A stretch of 64,000 bases of DNA from Winogradskyella sp. (GCF_028282165.1 NZ_JANQIM010000021.1:51061-115060); one strand, 5' to 3'. Shown: positions 17,985 through 27,857, counted from the stretch's first letter. A program made the numbers and translations. Notes: generated from the letters alone by a model not told the origin.

Positions 17985-19235
17985 TTAAGCTTCCTTTGCT
18001 CCTTTTTTAAGCTCTATTACTGTTATTTCTGGCCATATTCCTACTCTCCCAGGAAATGCCAAATAACCAAATCCTCTATTGACGTTAATATACTGCCCTA
18101 GCGCTTCATAAATCCCTGCCCATTGCTTATATCGCCATTTTACAGGACTCCACTTAAACCATCCTGGGATTTCGATCCCGAATTGCATTCCATGGGTATG
18201 ACCACTTAACGTTAGGTGATAATGATATTGATCATTGACCACCTCCGCATCCCAATGACTGGGATCATGACTGAGCAATATCTTAAAATCATCCTTATCT
18301 ACAAGGCTAGAAGCTTTTTTTAAGTCACCTGCTTTTTTAAAACCGCCTTTGCCCCAATTTTCTACACCTATAATAGCTATGCGTTGACCTTCTTTTTCAA
18401 TGAAACGGTTTTCATTTAACAGTAAATCAAAACCTATGTCTTTTTGAAGTGCTTTTAAATCCTCGAGATTTTGTTTTTTGTCGGCTTCTGAGTTCCAACT
18501 AACATAGTCACCATAATCATGGTTTCCCAATACTGAATACAAACCGTCTTTAGCTTCTAATTTTTTAAAAATATCAACATACGGCAACATCTCTTTAGCT
18601 TTATTGTTTACCATATCTCCTGTAAACAATATGACATCACTTTTTTGTTGATTTATGAGGTCAATAGCGTATGCTACTTTATCCAAATTATCAAAACTGC
18701 CCGAATGTATATCACTAATTTGAGTGAGTTTAAATCCATCAAATGCTTGAGGTAAATCTTCAAAGTTCAGTGTGTATTTTAAAACTTTAAAATTGTATTT
18801 CCCTTTGTACATTCCATAAAGAATTGATGCAAACGGAACTGCTGCCAATCCAAGACCAATTTGACTAATAAATTTTCTACGGGATGGAAGGTGTTTTATT
18901 TGGCTGCCGCTAGCACTATCATCTTGCATAAAATAGCTATAAATCCCTTGTGGTATTCTAAATACATCTTCCGTGAACATAACGGCAATTAATACTAGCT
19001 TTGGAACTACTAAAGCGATTAAAAAACCTACAGCTAAAGAATTGGCTTGCGAAAAACCACTACTTCTGTTAAATCCGTAAAACTGAAAAATAAAATTCCC
19101 TATTACAGCTATGGTAAAAAACCAATACAGTGCATACCACCAATTACTCTTTGTTACAGTTTTTAAGGATTGAAAAGCATAATAGTCGGCAATTCCAATA
19201 ATTGCTACAAAGATTATCCAGCGAATCATAAACAA
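17985..19235 (-). CDS. Membrane-anchored metallophosphoesterase
   Basis: 416 residues. The N-terminal ~100 residues carry about three membrane helices, a fourth hydrophobic stretch follows SRRKF at 118-122 (Tat-like), and a calcineurin-type phosphoesterase domain starts near 165. Its metal-binding motifs are DIHSG (175-179), GDMVNN (206-211), GNHDYG (237-242), SHDPSHWD and SGHTHG. The arrangement matches the YkuE/YaeI-like group, phosphodiesterases acting on lipid-linked substrates, but the substrate cannot be read from sequence. A second ATG at 19229 is an alternative start. Monocistronic. Confidence 0.88.
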   Translation of the reverse strand: MFMIRWIIFVAIIGIADYYAFQSLKTVTKSNWWYALYWFFTIAVIGNFIFQFYGFNRSSGFSQANSLAVGFLIALVVPKLVLIAVMFTEDVFRIPQGIYSYFMQDDSASGSQIKHLPSRRKFISQIGLGLAAVPFASILYGMYKGKYNFKVLKYTLNFEDLPQAFDGFKLTQISDIHSGSFDNLDKVAYAIDLINQQKSDVILFTGDMVNNKAKEMLPYVDIFKKLEAKDGLYSVLGNHDYGDYVSWNSEADKKQNLEDLKALQKDIGFDLLLNENRFIEKEGQRIAIIGVENWGKGGFKKAGDLKKASSLVDKDDFKILLSHDPSHWDAEVVNDQYHYHLTLSGHTHGMQFGIEIPGWFKWSPVKWRYKQWAGIYEALGQYINVNRGFGYLAFPGRVGIWPEITVIELKKGAKEA

Positions 19236-19343
19236 TTTTTAATTGTCAAAGTTAAGCATCAGTTTTTCCACTTATCTTATGAAATTGTTAAAGGTTTTAT
19301 TGTTTATCTTGCGCTAGGCTGAGACCAATAATGAATTTCATTT

Positions 19344-19508
19344 ATGTTTAGACGCTTAAAACTAATGCCTTCTAAACTTCAATTGGTATACTCCCAAAAA
19401 GGCATTTGGGTTATAAGTACATGGATAGATGATGGATTTTTGTGGATGAAATCATTATTAAGTAATCAGTATCAATATTCGGTTTTCAGTTATGGAAATT
19501 ATCAATAA
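19344..19508 (+). other. Possible 54-codon small ORF in the 351-bp gap upstream of the sugar transporter
   Basis: The gap 19236-19586 holds one intact short frame: ATG at 19344 (MFRRLKLMPSKLQLVYSQKG...), stop TAA at 19506-19508. The peptide is basic and aromatic, with no signal peptide or recognised domain. It may be chance. The remainder of the gap holds a half intergenic repeat and probably the transporter promoter. Confidence 0.2.
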
Positions 19509-19530
19509 ACTTAAAGACACTCAACTAGAC

Positions 19531-19560
19531 TGTCATTTCGAGTGACAACGAGAAATCTCA
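19531..19560. repeat. Half copy of the TGTCATTTCGA...GAAATCTCA intergenic repeat
   Basis: TGTCATTTCGA followed, after ten variable bases, by GAAATCTCA matches one arm of the 78-bp palindrome at 7297-7374 read in the opposite direction. The second arm is missing, so this is a remnant or solo arm. Confidence 0.5.
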
Positions 19561-19586
19561 TAAAACCAATTAACATCAAATAACCT

Positions 19587-21260
19587 ATGAACAACCAAAA
19601 CAACAAATCAGCGCTAGCCACCTTAGTCACTGTATTCTTTTTCTGGGGATTTATAGCAGCATCCAATGGCGTATTTATTCCATTTTGCAAGACCTATTTT
19701 AACATTGACCAATTTCAATCGCAATTGGTAGATTTTGCATTCTATGGTGCCTATTATATAGGTGCTTTATTGCTATTTATAATGTCTGGTTCCATTAAAA
19801 AAGATATTATGAACAATTGGGGTTATAAGAATGGTATTATATATGGCCTACTCTTATCTGCTATTGGTGCTTTTATTATGTATCCTGCTACCGCGGGTGC
19901 AGAACAAGGGCAAACCGGTGTTTTCTATTTGGTTCTTATTGCTTATTTCATAGTCGCTTTGGGGTTCTCTATACAGCAAACTGCAGCAAATCCGTTCGTT
20001 ATTGCTTTAGGCGATCCCAAAACGGGTTCGCATCGTTTAAATCTGGCAGGAGGCATCAACTCTTTTGGTACAACCATAGGACCCATTGTAGTCAGCTTGG
20101 TCATCTTTGGTTCTGCATCTTGGAGTACAGATGAATTAGCTTCAATGATTACAAATAATGAAATCACTTTGGTTACGGTACAGACCTTGTATTTGGGTGT
20201 GGGTCTATTGTTTTTGGTCGCAGCAGCCTTATTTTATTTTTCAAAAAAACTACCTGCACTCAAATCAGATACGGCATTTGAACCCGCAAATAAAGCCCAA
20301 AACTTATTGATCTTATTAACGCTTATCATTATAGGCTGTTTTGGATATATTTTTAACACTTATGCTCAAGATACAGCAGCAATCGAAAACGTAGAGAACA
20401 TAAGATTAATTGTTTTATTTATTGCACTTTTAGCTGTTATTGCTACTGTATTTGTAGCATATTCAAGTGCCTCTAAAAAACCAGAAGGTTGGGGAGCGAT
20501 GAAGTATCCGCAATTGGTTTTAGGGATGCTAGCCATTTTTATGTATGTAGGTGTCGAGGTTACTATAGGTAGTAATCTAGGTGAACTATTAAAGCAGAGC
20601 GTTGGGAATACTGGCTTAAATGCACTTGGTTTACCAGTACTAAACGATTCTCAATTGGGCATATACATCTCCTTATATTGGGGAGGTCTAATGATAGGTC
20701 GCTGGGTTGGATCTATTACTGTCTTCAGTCCGAGCAAAGGCCTTAAAAAGGTACTATTAATTCTCGTTCCTTATATTGCTTTTGTTGTTATCCTTGCCGT
20801 AAACTATATCGCAGGGAATGAATTTTCAACTAATGAAATTCTATTTTTTGCGATCTGTATAGCTGTTCAGATATTAGGGTTCTTTTTAGCAAAAGACCGA
20901 CCTGTAAAAACACTAAAAATATTTAGTGTTTTGGGCATCTTAGGAATGTTAATCGGTCTGTTTGCCTCTGGAAATGTGGCTCTCTTTGCATTCCTATCTG
21001 GCGGTTTATTCTGTTCCATTATGTGGCCCTGTATTTTTACATTAAGCATAGCGGGATTAGGAAAATATACGTCCCAAGGATCTGCCTTCTTAATCATGAT
21101 GATTTTAGGCGGTGCCATTATTCCACCTGTTCAAGGAAAATTAGCTGACGTGTATACAATTCAGTCGTCATATTGGATCGCCGTAGCATGTTTTGGTTAT
21201 TTACTGTTTTATGCTTTTAGAACAAAAACTGTTTTGGACAAACAAGGGGTTGAATATTAA
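19587..21260 (+). CDS. Sugar MFS transporter (FucP-like)
   Basis: 557 residues with about a dozen membrane helices. The N-terminus ([22 protein letters not shown]) and the segment [20 protein letters not shown] with [17 protein letters not shown] are characteristic of the fucose/glucose/galactose:H+ symporter family of Bacteroidota. It is longer than the E. coli FucP type (about 440), mainly from an enlarged central region (about 215-310) between the two six-helix halves. Expected to import a monosaccharide with protons; the sugar is not identifiable and no catabolic genes adjoin. Confidence 0.88.
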   Translation: MNNQNNKSALATLVTVFFFWGFIAASNGVFIPFCKTYFNIDQFQSQLVDFAFYGAYYIGALLLFIMSGSIKKDIMNNWGYKNGIIYGLLLSAIGAFIMYPATAGAEQGQTGVFYLVLIAYFIVALGFSIQQTAANPFVIALGDPKTGSHRLNLAGGINSFGTTIGPIVVSLVIFGSASWSTDELASMITNNEITLVTVQTLYLGVGLLFLVAAALFYFSKKLPALKSDTAFEPANKAQNLLILLTLIIIGCFGYIFNTYAQDTAAIENVENIRLIVLFIALLAVIATVFVAYSSASKKPEGWGAMKYPQLVLGMLAIFMYVGVEVTIGSNLGELLKQSVGNTGLNALGLPVLNDSQLGIYISLYWGGLMIGRWVGSITVFSPSKGLKKVLLILVPYIAFVVILAVNYIAGNEFSTNEILFFAICIAVQILGFFLAKDRPVKTLKIFSVLGILGMLIGLFASGNVALFAFLSGGLFCSIMWPCIFTLSIAGLGKYTSQGSAFLIMMILGGAIIPPVQGKLADVYTIQSSYWIAVACFGYLLFYAFRTKTVLDKQGVEY

Positions 21261-21332
21261 AATTAATTACATTCAAATTAAATTTAAAAGATTCTGAAAT
21301 AAGTTCAGGATAAAATGAATCTGTCGTTTTGA

Positions 21333-21358
21333 GTCAGAAAATGAAAAGTCTTTCTGAC
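21333..21358. terminator. Hairpin downstream of the sugar transporter
   Basis: GTCAGAAA (21333-21340) pairs perfectly with TTTCTGAC (21351-21358) across a 10-nt loop. The T tract is poor, so termination is uncertain. The flanking TGTCGTTTTGAGTCAG is loosely like the intergenic repeat family seen at 7297 and 19531. Confidence 0.35.
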
Positions 21359-21430
21359 CATTATTTATTGCTACCTGATATGCTGACAACGCGGCAGCTA
21401 AAGCGATGAGCACACTGTAAAATACTGTAA

Positions 21431-23260
21431 ATGAGCAAATACAATCCGATTTTTTTAATAAGGAAGAAAATTCTTAAATTGTTGGTGCTAACCGCTAACC
21501 TCATTACATTGAACTATTTTTGGATTTTTATTTTTGTCTCTACCGTTTCAATAGCTCAAAATGTATCCTTAAAAGATCAACTAAAGGACTCCATAAAATC
21601 TACCAATAGTGTAGAAAAAAAAGTTCAGTTTTATGTGGATTTGGCTTGGGAATATACTATCGAAGAGAACGATAGTGCTTTGATCTATTCAAAGCAGGCA
21701 TTAGATTTTTCAAAAAACAACAACTATGCTCTCGGGGAAGCCATTGCCAAAGAAACAAGTGGTCTTTTTTATGAAATTGTAGAAGGTGATTACGAAAAAG
21801 CCAGTAGTCTTTATTTTGAAGGTATATCGATTTGCGAAAAGCATAATCTAGATTACGACAGATCAATATACCATTCTTTAGGAGTGATGTTTCATACGTC
21901 AGATAACTATGAAAAAGCTTTAGAATATTATAATATTTCTTATAGTAAAGCTCTAAAGTCAGACGATTTAGGACTTCAAAAAAAGTGCTTAATTAACCTG
22001 GGCACTATAAACTCTTCCCTTGGAAATTACAATAAAGCTGAAAAACTCTTGCTTAAGAGCCTAGAGATTAACATTCTCAAGGATTTAAACTACGACACCT
22101 ATGCTAACTTGGGCAATTTATACATAAGGCAAGATAAATACCAAGAGTCTTTGCCATATTTGGAATTGGCAACAGCTCTGCATGCCGATAATTATGGTGC
22201 TGATGAAAACCTAACCTATCTTTTAAATGCAAAAATTGCATTAAAAGATACCACGGCTATGCAACCTGTTTTAGAACGTGCAAAATCTTTTTTAAAAACA
22301 CACAAGTCGTTAAGAGACAATAGCCTATTAATAATGTCGCTATCCAATTATTATAGAATGATCGGTGACTATAAAACTGCATTATTATACAGGGATGACT
22401 ATTTAAAGGCTTATGAAACCATTAAAGAAAAACAAAGAGACCAAACGGTCTATGAGCTAGAAACAAAGTACCAAACCGAGAAAACAGAAGAAGAGCTTAA
22501 AAAAAAGGAAAGAGAGCAAAAATTATATCTATTCCTATTAGCAATAGGTATTGTAACAGCTTTAGCGTTTGGAATCTTATTCTACAACAACAGAAAAAAG
22601 AACATACAATTAGCTAAACAAAAGAAACTACTCGAAGCCACAATAGACGAAAAAAATGTGCTTCTAAAAGAAACACATCACCGTGTTAAGAATAGCTTTC
22701 AAATTGTATCTAGCCTGTTGTACCTTCAATCCGAAAGTGTTGAAGACAAAGAAGCCAAGATCGCTATCAAAGAAGCTGAAAACAGGGTGCGCTCTATGGT
22801 ATTAATTCATCAAAAACTTTATAATAAAGATGAATTGGTTGGTATAAATACCAAAGATTATTTCAGTGATTTGGTAAGGGATATATTTGAGAGTCATCAA
22901 TTTAAATCCGAACCTATCGCCTACCATTTAGACATAGAATCTTTAGTATTGGATATTGAAACCATTACACCCGTAGGACTTATTTTAAACGAACTTATTG
23001 TGAATACCCTCAAACATGCCTTTGATGACGTTACTTCAAAGAGCAAAATAGACATCCTTTTTAATAAACAAGGTAACAACCTCGAACTTAAGGTAATGGA
23101 CAATGGCAAAGGCTTTGAAGGTGAAGTAAAAAATACATCGTTTGGTATTACTTTAATGAAAGCCCTCTCTAAAAAGCTTAATGCTACACTAGATTATTCT
23201 TCTATCCTAAATAAAGGTACCGAAGCCAAATTAGTAATGAGAAAATACACCTTGCTTTAA
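21431..23260 (+). CDS. TPR sensor histidine kinase 1, HisKA_2 type
   Basis: 609 residues. A hydrophobic N-terminal segment (about 17-42) acts as signal peptide or anchor. A periplasmic TPR array (about 60-340) contains YEKALEYYNISYSKAL and NKAEKLLLKSLEI. A membrane helix lies at about 365-385, then a short coil, the HisKA_2 box KETHHRVKNSFQ (phospho-acceptor His416 or His417), and a HATPase domain with N box LILNELIVNTLKHAF and G boxes DNGKGFE and FGITLM. TPR-type sensors of this kind occur across Bacteroidota; the ligand is unknown. The LytTR regulator gene follows after a 96-bp gap holding its own operator. Closely related to the kinase at 27930. Confidence 0.92.
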   Translation: MSKYNPIFLIRKKILKLLVLTANLITLNYFWIFIFVSTVSIAQNVSLKDQLKDSIKSTNSVEKKVQFYVDLAWEYTIEENDSALIYSKQALDFSKNNNYALGEAIAKETSGLFYEIVEGDYEKASSLYFEGISICEKHNLDYDRSIYHSLGVMFHTSDNYEKALEYYNISYSKALKSDDLGLQKKCLINLGTINSSLGNYNKAEKLLLKSLEINILKDLNYDTYANLGNLYIRQDKYQESLPYLELATALHADNYGADENLTYLLNAKIALKDTTAMQPVLERAKSFLKTHKSLRDNSLLIMSLSNYYRMIGDYKTALLYRDDYLKAYETIKEKQRDQTVYELETKYQTEKTEEELKKKEREQKLYLFLLAIGIVTALAFGILFYNNRKKNIQLAKQKKLLEATIDEKNVLLKETHHRVKNSFQIVSSLLYLQSESVEDKEAKIAIKEAENRVRSMVLIHQKLYNKDELVGINTKDYFSDLVRDIFESHQFKSEPIAYHLDIESLVLDIETITPVGLILNELIVNTLKHAFDDVTSKSKIDILFNKQGNNLELKVMDNGKGFEGEVKNTSFGITLMKALSKKLNATLDYSSILNKGTEAKLVMRKYTLL

Positions 23261-23272
23261 TTGAAAACAACA

Positions 23273-23302
23273 TTTACTAAAAAAACAAAGGGCTTTACTA
23301 AA
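23273..23302 (+). promoter_or_regulatory. Direct-repeat operator 1 (candidate LytTR site) before the first regulator
   Basis: TTTACTAAA at 23273 and TTTACTAAA at 23294 are exactly 21 bp apart, start to start. TAGATTAT at 23331, 37 bp after the second repeat, is in the position of the -7 box seen at the other sites. LytTR proteins bind paired direct repeats on one DNA face, so autoregulation is likely. Confidence 0.6.
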
Positions 23303-23356
23303 AAAAGATAGTTGTAAATTAGTGATTGATTAGATTATTCAAAAATAAAAAAGGTC

Positions 23357-24046
23357 TTGAAATCCCTAAATATTTACATTGTTGAAGACGAACCAATTAT
23401 TGTTTCTACAATTGAAGTCGCCTTAAGAAAACAAGGGTTTTATGCCATTGGTGATGCTGAAGACTATTATACGGCTTTAAGTGATATTCAACGTTTAAAA
23501 CCAGACTTAGTGTTAATTGATATTCAATTATCCGGTAACAAGGACGGCGTGGATTTGGCAACAGAGTTAGACAAGAAAAAACAACCTTATCTGTTTTTAT
23601 CTTCCCAAACAGACCCAAATACCATCGAACGTGTTAAGCAAACCAACCCCTTAGGATATATTGTAAAGCCTTTTACTGAAACAGGCTTACGAACTAATAT
23701 CGAATTAGCATGGCATAATTACAACGATTCCCAACAGCATTTTCTAACCGTAAAGCACGAAGGGCGGCTACACCGAATCAATCAAGACACAATAAGTTAT
23801 CTCAAGGCTTATGATAATTATTGTTATATAGTTACCAAAACACAAACCTATTTAGTACCTCATACACTTAAACATATTTCCGAGCAACTAGAAGGCAGTG
23901 ACTTTGTTAGAGCACATCGCTCATATGTAGTCAATCTCAAGCATATACTAAGTGTTGACAAAAACACAATTTCCCTAAAAACTGACAGTATTCCTGTTAG
24001 TGCTTCCCAAAAAGGCTTAGTCGTGAGCAAGTTAAAAAGCATATAA
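23357..24046 (+). CDS. LytTR-family response regulator 1
   Basis: 229 residues: receiver domain (Asp10/Glu11 acidic pocket in VEDEP, phospho-acceptor Asp55 in LVLIDIQ, Lys in YIVKPF) followed by a LytTR DNA-binding domain (ISYLKAYDNYCYI ... FVRAHRSYVVNLKHI). The start codon is TTG at 23357. It is supported because the paralogue at 29735 begins with the matching MKSLNIHIVEDEP from an ATG. It should be phosphorylated by the kinase immediately upstream and bind the TTYACTAAA repeats nearby. Confidence 0.92.
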   Translation: MKSLNIYIVEDEPIIVSTIEVALRKQGFYAIGDAEDYYTALSDIQRLKPDLVLIDIQLSGNKDGVDLATELDKKKQPYLFLSSQTDPNTIERVKQTNPLGYIVKPFTETGLRTNIELAWHNYNDSQQHFLTVKHEGRLHRINQDTISYLKAYDNYCYIVTKTQTYLVPHTLKHISEQLEGSDFVRAHRSYVVNLKHILSVDKNTISLKTDSIPVSASQKGLVVSKLKSI

Positions 24047-24061
24047 TTAAGCTTAGCTGTA

Positions 24062-24091
24062 TTCACTAAATAAAAACAGGTCTTTACTAAA
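24062..24091 (+). promoter_or_regulatory. Direct-repeat operator 2 (candidate LytTR site) before the first S74 gene
   Basis: TTCACTAAA at 24062 and TTTACTAAA at 24083 are again 21 bp apart. A -7-like TAGCTTTA lies at 24121-24128, 38 bp after the second repeat, and TAGCTATTAATC follows at 24131. The second repeat therefore covers the usual -33 region, as for an activator at a promoter with a weak -33 box. Confidence 0.6.
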
Positions 24092-24153
24092 AACAACAAC
24101 CCAAGGCTTTGATTTTGAACTAGCTTTAGATAGCTATTAATCAGTTTATTACA

Positions 24154-24199
24154 GTTGTCAGATCGTTTCTCTACAAACTTCTTCGAACGATTTAACAAC
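24154..24199 (+). promoter_or_regulatory. Leader hairpin in the 5' UTR of the first S74 gene
   Basis: Outer stem GTTGT/ACAAC (24154-24158 with 24195-24199) and inner stem ATCGTT/AACGAT (24162-24167 with 24186-24191) form a long irregular hairpin that ends 23 nt before the ATG at 24223. There is no T run, so a role in mRNA stability or translation is more likely than termination. Confidence 0.35.
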
Positions 24200-24222
24200 T
24201 ACAAACTCAAAACATATGAATT

Positions 24223-27200
24223 ATGAAAACTAGGTTGTTACTTTTCAGTTTATCCTTTTTACTATCAGTATTTGTAGGATACTCGCAAGTGGGTGTAGGC
24301 AATACCAACCCACAAGCAAGTTTAGATATTTCTGCAAGTAGTACTACGACTCCTGCCAATAACGATGGTATCTTAATCCCACGAATGAGTGCATTTCCAT
24401 CCACTTCACCTACAGCGGCTCAAGATGGTATGCTTATCTTTTACACGGGCACAGGTGCCTCTGGAAAAGGGTTTTATTATTGGAATAACAATACAACAAG
24501 TTGGATAATTATTTCTGGTGTTACCGATAACGATTGGTACGAAGAAGGAAGCTTTAATCCACCTGATAATATTAACGATAATATTTATACTTTAGGAGCA
24601 GTAGGAATTGGTCTAAATAGCGTCACCAATGGAAAACTTCAGGTAACTAGTAATTTTAGCGAACACGCCCAAAGCATCTATTTAACATCTGCGGGTACAG
24701 GCACAGGTAGTGGTACCATGCATGGTATCTATAACCAAACAACGGTATCAGATGTTGCTTTACTTAGAGGATTGCATAATAGACTCGAAGGTGACGATAT
24801 TAATAATGTAACAGGTGTTCGGAATGAATTTTTGACTACAGGATCCGGATCACGGTACGGCATGTTTAATTCGTTCAGTAATTTTGGAACGCCTTCAATA
24901 CGAGTAGGTGTACAAAACCATTGGACGGGAGGAACAACTAATACTAATTATGGTTTTTTTAATTCAAGTCCCCCAGCATTTACAATTACAGGAAGTCTCT
25001 ACGGCGTATATAATGATTTTGATTCTAGTGGAAATGGTCAAAGATATGGTACGTATAATACAATTTCAGGAACAGGCTCTGGAGCAAAATACGGAACATA
25101 TTCATTAATTGCGAGTACCGCTGGTGGAACCCATTATGGCATATATAGCGATGTTCAAAAAGCCTCAGGGTTTGCAGGGTATTTTATAGGAAGAACATCA
25201 TTAGGTAATTCGTCCTCTAATCGTTATTTAATGCCTAGCGCCGATGGTACCAATGGCCAGGTAATGACCACGGATGGTGCAGGAAATATATCGTTTCAAA
25301 CAATTAATACTACGGATACCGATTGGATAGAAGTAGGCGGAGATATTGAGCGTCAATCTGGTAACGTCTATATTGGTGACACCAATGCTACTAACAATCA
25401 GCTTTACATCAGCGACCGTATTTTCGATTGGGACAATGTATCTTACTTTTTAAATCCTGATGGTGATAACCGTGTTGACGAGATTCAGTTCGACGCTGGC
25501 ACCACAGCAGACCCAAGTATTCGCTTCGCTGATTTAAACACCGGCTTTTTTAGCCCAACCATAACTACCACAGCCTATTCAGCCAATGGTACTGAAGCCT
25601 TTAGAATTCAAAATGACGGCGAGTTTAGTTTGGGGCTTACTACACCTACAGATTATTTGTTCAGCGTTAATTCGCTAGGAAATCAAAACTCAGTCAGGAT
25701 TGGAAACGATGTTAATTCGGACGATAATGTCATTACTGTAAATCATGGAGCCCAAAGAGGCAATTCAATTGATGTTTCTGTTAACAGCGTCTATACTTTA
25801 GCCAACAGATCTGCGATCTCTGCATTTAATAATAATGGAGATACGCAAGTAGATATAGCTAAATATGCTTCTGGAAGCTTCAACTTTTATGGAGTAGAAG
25901 TTACTATTCCTGTTAATGGCAGTGGTACAGAGTATGGTATTTATTCTAATGTGCAAACAACTAACGGATTCGCCGGATATTTTTTAGGTGATGTTTCAAT
26001 AGGAACGACCACCATCAATACATATACACTGCCAGCATCAAGAGGAACAAATGGGCAAATCATGCGTTCTGATGGCGTTGGAAACGTCAGTTGGGTGGAT
26101 CCGTCATTAGTGGTTACGGATACAGATGATCAAACTATAGACAACTTTAGCTTATCTGGTACTACGTTAAGATTATCTTTAGAAGATGATGGACAACCAC
26201 TACAAACTGTTAACCTAGCTTCTTTGCAAGATGGAACTGGTAATGATTGGACGACCACAGGAAATGCCGGAACCAATCCATCTACTAACTTTATTGGTAC
26301 CACCGACAATCAAGACCTAGCCATTAGAACCAATAATACCGAAAAAGTTCGTATTACGGCTAAAGGACAGATTGAAACAACGCAATTGCAATCTGTATGG
26401 ATAGGTGAAAATGCGGGTAATGCAGTGACAACGGGAACCAGAAATACCTTTGTTGGAAGAAATTCTGGGATTGCAATGACTACAGGTGTAGACAACACAG
26501 CAATCGGCGGACTCACACTATCAACCCTCACAGCTGGACGAGATAATACTGCTTTAGGTCTAGGCTCACTACTGGATCTACAAATTGGAAATGGAAATAC
26601 GAGCCTTGGTGAACAGGCTGCGGAGAATCTGGTAAATGGTAGCTTTAATGTAGTTATAGGACATACAGCAGGAGAAAATATGAATGGTTCATCAAATATT
26701 TTTATTGGACATGCTGCAGGACTATCCATGACTGGGAGTAACAAATTAGTCATTGACAACGCTGACAATGGGACAGCATCATTTATCTATGGCGAAATGG
26801 ACAATGAAATTCTTAGGGCAAATGCTCAAGTTGAAGTTACAAGAAATAGTGGTGCCACAATTTCACATATAGAATTATCAGAAACTCAAGCTAACGACGG
26901 TGCTAGAATAAGAATGACCAATAGTATCGAAACAACCAACGAATGGCTCCTTTTTGGAAGAGCAGATAATACAACTTCTGAGAGCCGATTTAACATTAAC
27001 CATACCACTACTGGTAATATTATTCATATTCGTGGTGATGGACGCGTGGGTATTAATGATAGTAACCCTACTTATGCCTTAGAATTACCCAATAGCGCAA
27101 CAGCTTCCGTCGGTCAAGGACGCGCCAATGCATGGGTTAATTATAGTGATGGCAGGGTAAAGAAAAACCAACAAACCATACCTTATGGTTTAGAAACCAT

Positions 27201-27579
27201 CTTAAAGATGACACCAAAATCATATATGCATCATAGTTCTTCATTTGACAACGGATTGCTTCAATTAGATCAAAATAGCAAAACTAGAACTATTGGGTTT
27301 ATTGCTCAAGAGCTAGCAGAAGTTCTGCCCGAAGCCACCTTTGTTCCAAAGAATGAAAACAAAGAACTATGGTCAGTCAACTATGATAAAATCATTCCTG
27401 TTACCGTAAAAGCGATTCAAGAGTTAAACTCAAAAATTGAGACGCTAGAAGCAGAAAATGCTGCTCTAAAAGAGCAACTCAATAAAATGGCTCAATTAGA
27501 AGCTAGACTTTTGGCCATTGAAAAAAACATGATTGGAACAACAGTTAATAACCCTATAGCTTCCAATACTAAAGAATAA
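24223..27579 (+). CDS. Large secreted protein with C-terminal S74 intramolecular chaperone (self-cleaving) domain 1
   Basis: 1118 residues. Signal peptide (about 1-21, ending GYSQ) and a conserved head VGVGNTNPQASLDISAS with GKGFYYWNN.TTSWI. A long glycine/threonine/asparagine-rich beta region follows. Residues about 720-860 hold repeats of the form TGTRNTFVGRNSG / TAIGGLTL / TALGLGSL that resemble YadA-head left-handed beta-roll repeats. The C-terminus is a Peptidase_S74 domain: SDGRVKK (Ser975 and Lys980 as the expected dyad), IGFIAQELAEVLPE, then a coiled coil (about 1066-1102). S74 domains help trimeric beta-fibres fold and then cut themselves off. No T9SS sorting domain. Followed by a strong terminator. 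Confidence 0.85.
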   Translation: MKTRLLLFSLSFLLSVFVGYSQVGVGNTNPQASLDISASSTTTPANNDGILIPRMSAFPSTSPTAAQDGMLIFYTGTGASGKGFYYWNNNTTSWIIISGVTDNDWYEEGSFNPPDNINDNIYTLGAVGIGLNSVTNGKLQVTSNFSEHAQSIYLTSAGTGTGSGTMHGIYNQTTVSDVALLRGLHNRLEGDDINNVTGVRNEFLTTGSGSRYGMFNSFSNFGTPSIRVGVQNHWTGGTTNTNYGFFNSSPPAFTITGSLYGVYNDFDSSGNGQRYGTYNTISGTGSGAKYGTYSLIASTAGGTHYGIYSDVQKASGFAGYFIGRTSLGNSSSNRYLMPSADGTNGQVMTTDGAGNISFQTINTTDTDWIEVGGDIERQSGNVYIGDTNATNNQLYISDRIFDWDNVSYFLNPDGDNRVDEIQFDAGTTADPSIRFADLNTGFFSPTITTTAYSANGTEAFRIQNDGEFSLGLTTPTDYLFSVNSLGNQNSVRIGNDVNSDDNVITVNHGAQRGNSIDVSVNSVYTLANRSAISAFNNNGDTQVDIAKYASGSFNFYGVEVTIPVNGSGTEYGIYSNVQTTNGFAGYFLGDVSIGTTTINTYTLPASRGTNGQIMRSDGVGNVSWVDPSLVVTDTDDQTIDNFSLSGTTLRLSLEDDGQPLQTVNLASLQDGTGNDWTTTGNAGTNPSTNFIGTTDNQDLAIRTNNTEKVRITAKGQIETTQLQSVWIGENAGNAVTTGTRNTFVGRNSGIAMTTGVDNTAIGGLTLSTLTAGRDNTALGLGSLLDLQIGNGNTSLGEQAAENLVNGSFNVVIGHTAGENMNGSSNIFIGHAAGLSMTGSNKLVIDNADNGTASFIYGEMDNEILRANAQVEVTRNSGATISHIELSETQANDGARIRMTNSIETTNEWLLFGRADNTTSESRFNINHTTTGNIIHIRGDGRVGINDSNPTYALELPNSATASVGQGRANAWVNYSDGRVKKNQQTIPYGLETILKMTPKSYMHHSSSFDNGLLQLDQNSKTRTIGFIAQELAEVLPEATFVPKNENKELWSVNYDKIIPVTVKAIQELNSKIETLEAENAALKEQLNKMAQLEARLLAIEKNMIGTTVNNPIASNTKE

Positions 27580-27624
27580 ACTGTTTATAGTTGATTTATA
27601 ATTCATATAATAATTATGTTTTGA

Positions 27625-27651
27625 GTCCGACGCCGTAAAGTTTTGTCGGAC
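27625..27651 (+). other. Hairpin preceding the S74-1 terminator
   Basis: GTCCGAC (27625-27631) pairs with GTCGGAC (27645-27651). The context TATGTTTTGAGT before it is repeated after the second S74 gene (33064-33075), where a TGCAAC/GTTGCA stem takes its place. The 3' regions of the two genes therefore share ancestry as well as the coding parts. Confidence 0.5.
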
Positions 27652-27655
27652 AATA

Positions 27656-27690
27656 GAAAAAGTCGCAGTAGGGAGCGACTTTTTCTTTTT
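27656..27690 (+). terminator. Intrinsic terminator of the first S74 gene
   Basis: Perfect 11-bp stem GAAAAAGTCGC (27656-27666)/GCGACTTTTTC (27675-27685), loop AGTAGGGA, then TTTTT. The loop and lower stem are repeated in the terminators at 27827 and 33096. Confidence 0.9.
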
Positions 27691-27719
27691 TAAAATTATC
27701 GCTACAGAATTTTGATTAT

Positions 27720-27749
27720 TTCACTAAAGAAAAGTGTCCATTCACTAAA
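27720..27749 (+). promoter_or_regulatory. Direct-repeat operator 3 (candidate LytTR site) before the second kinase operon
   Basis: TTCACTAAA at 27720 and TTCACTAAA at 27741 are 21 bp apart. TAACTTTA (27778-27785) lies 37 bp after the second repeat as a -7 box, and TAGCTATTAATC follows at 27788, matching the start region of the first S74 promoter. Confidence 0.6.
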
Positions 27750-27790
27750 AAAAGCTGATTACAAAATACGATTCTACTAACTTTACGTAG

Positions 27791-27857
27791 CTATTAATCT
27801 AGTTTTAGATTAAAACATTTAGAGATAAAAAGCCGCTGTAGGGAGCGGCTTTTTTTG
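27791..27857 (+). ncRNA. Candidate short terminated leader or small RNA upstream of kinase 2
   Basis: From the predicted start (about 27791) to the terminator there are about 65 nt without an ORF. It can fold into a 5' hairpin TTAATCTA/TAGATTAA (27794-27801 with 27806-27813) and a perfect terminator AAAAAGCCGC/GCGGCTTTTT (27827-27836 with 27845-27854, loop TGTAGGGA) followed by T residues. Kinase 2 begins 73 bp later, so this is either an attenuator of that operon or a free small RNA. The rest of the 27580-27929 gap holds the S74-1 terminator and the operator. Confidence 0.45.

Noticed and set aside
17985..19235. Tat-exported phosphoesterase only, without membrane helices
   Set aside because: The SRRKF stretch looks Tat-like, but three hydrophobic helices precede it, so a polytopic membrane anchor with the catalytic domain outside fits better.
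26310..26768. Minus-strand frame of 152 codons within the first S74 gene
   Set aside because: It mirrors the repetitive Thr/Gly/Asn coding region in the opposite strand. Such shadows arise readily over repeats (a similar one lies at 32037-32351).
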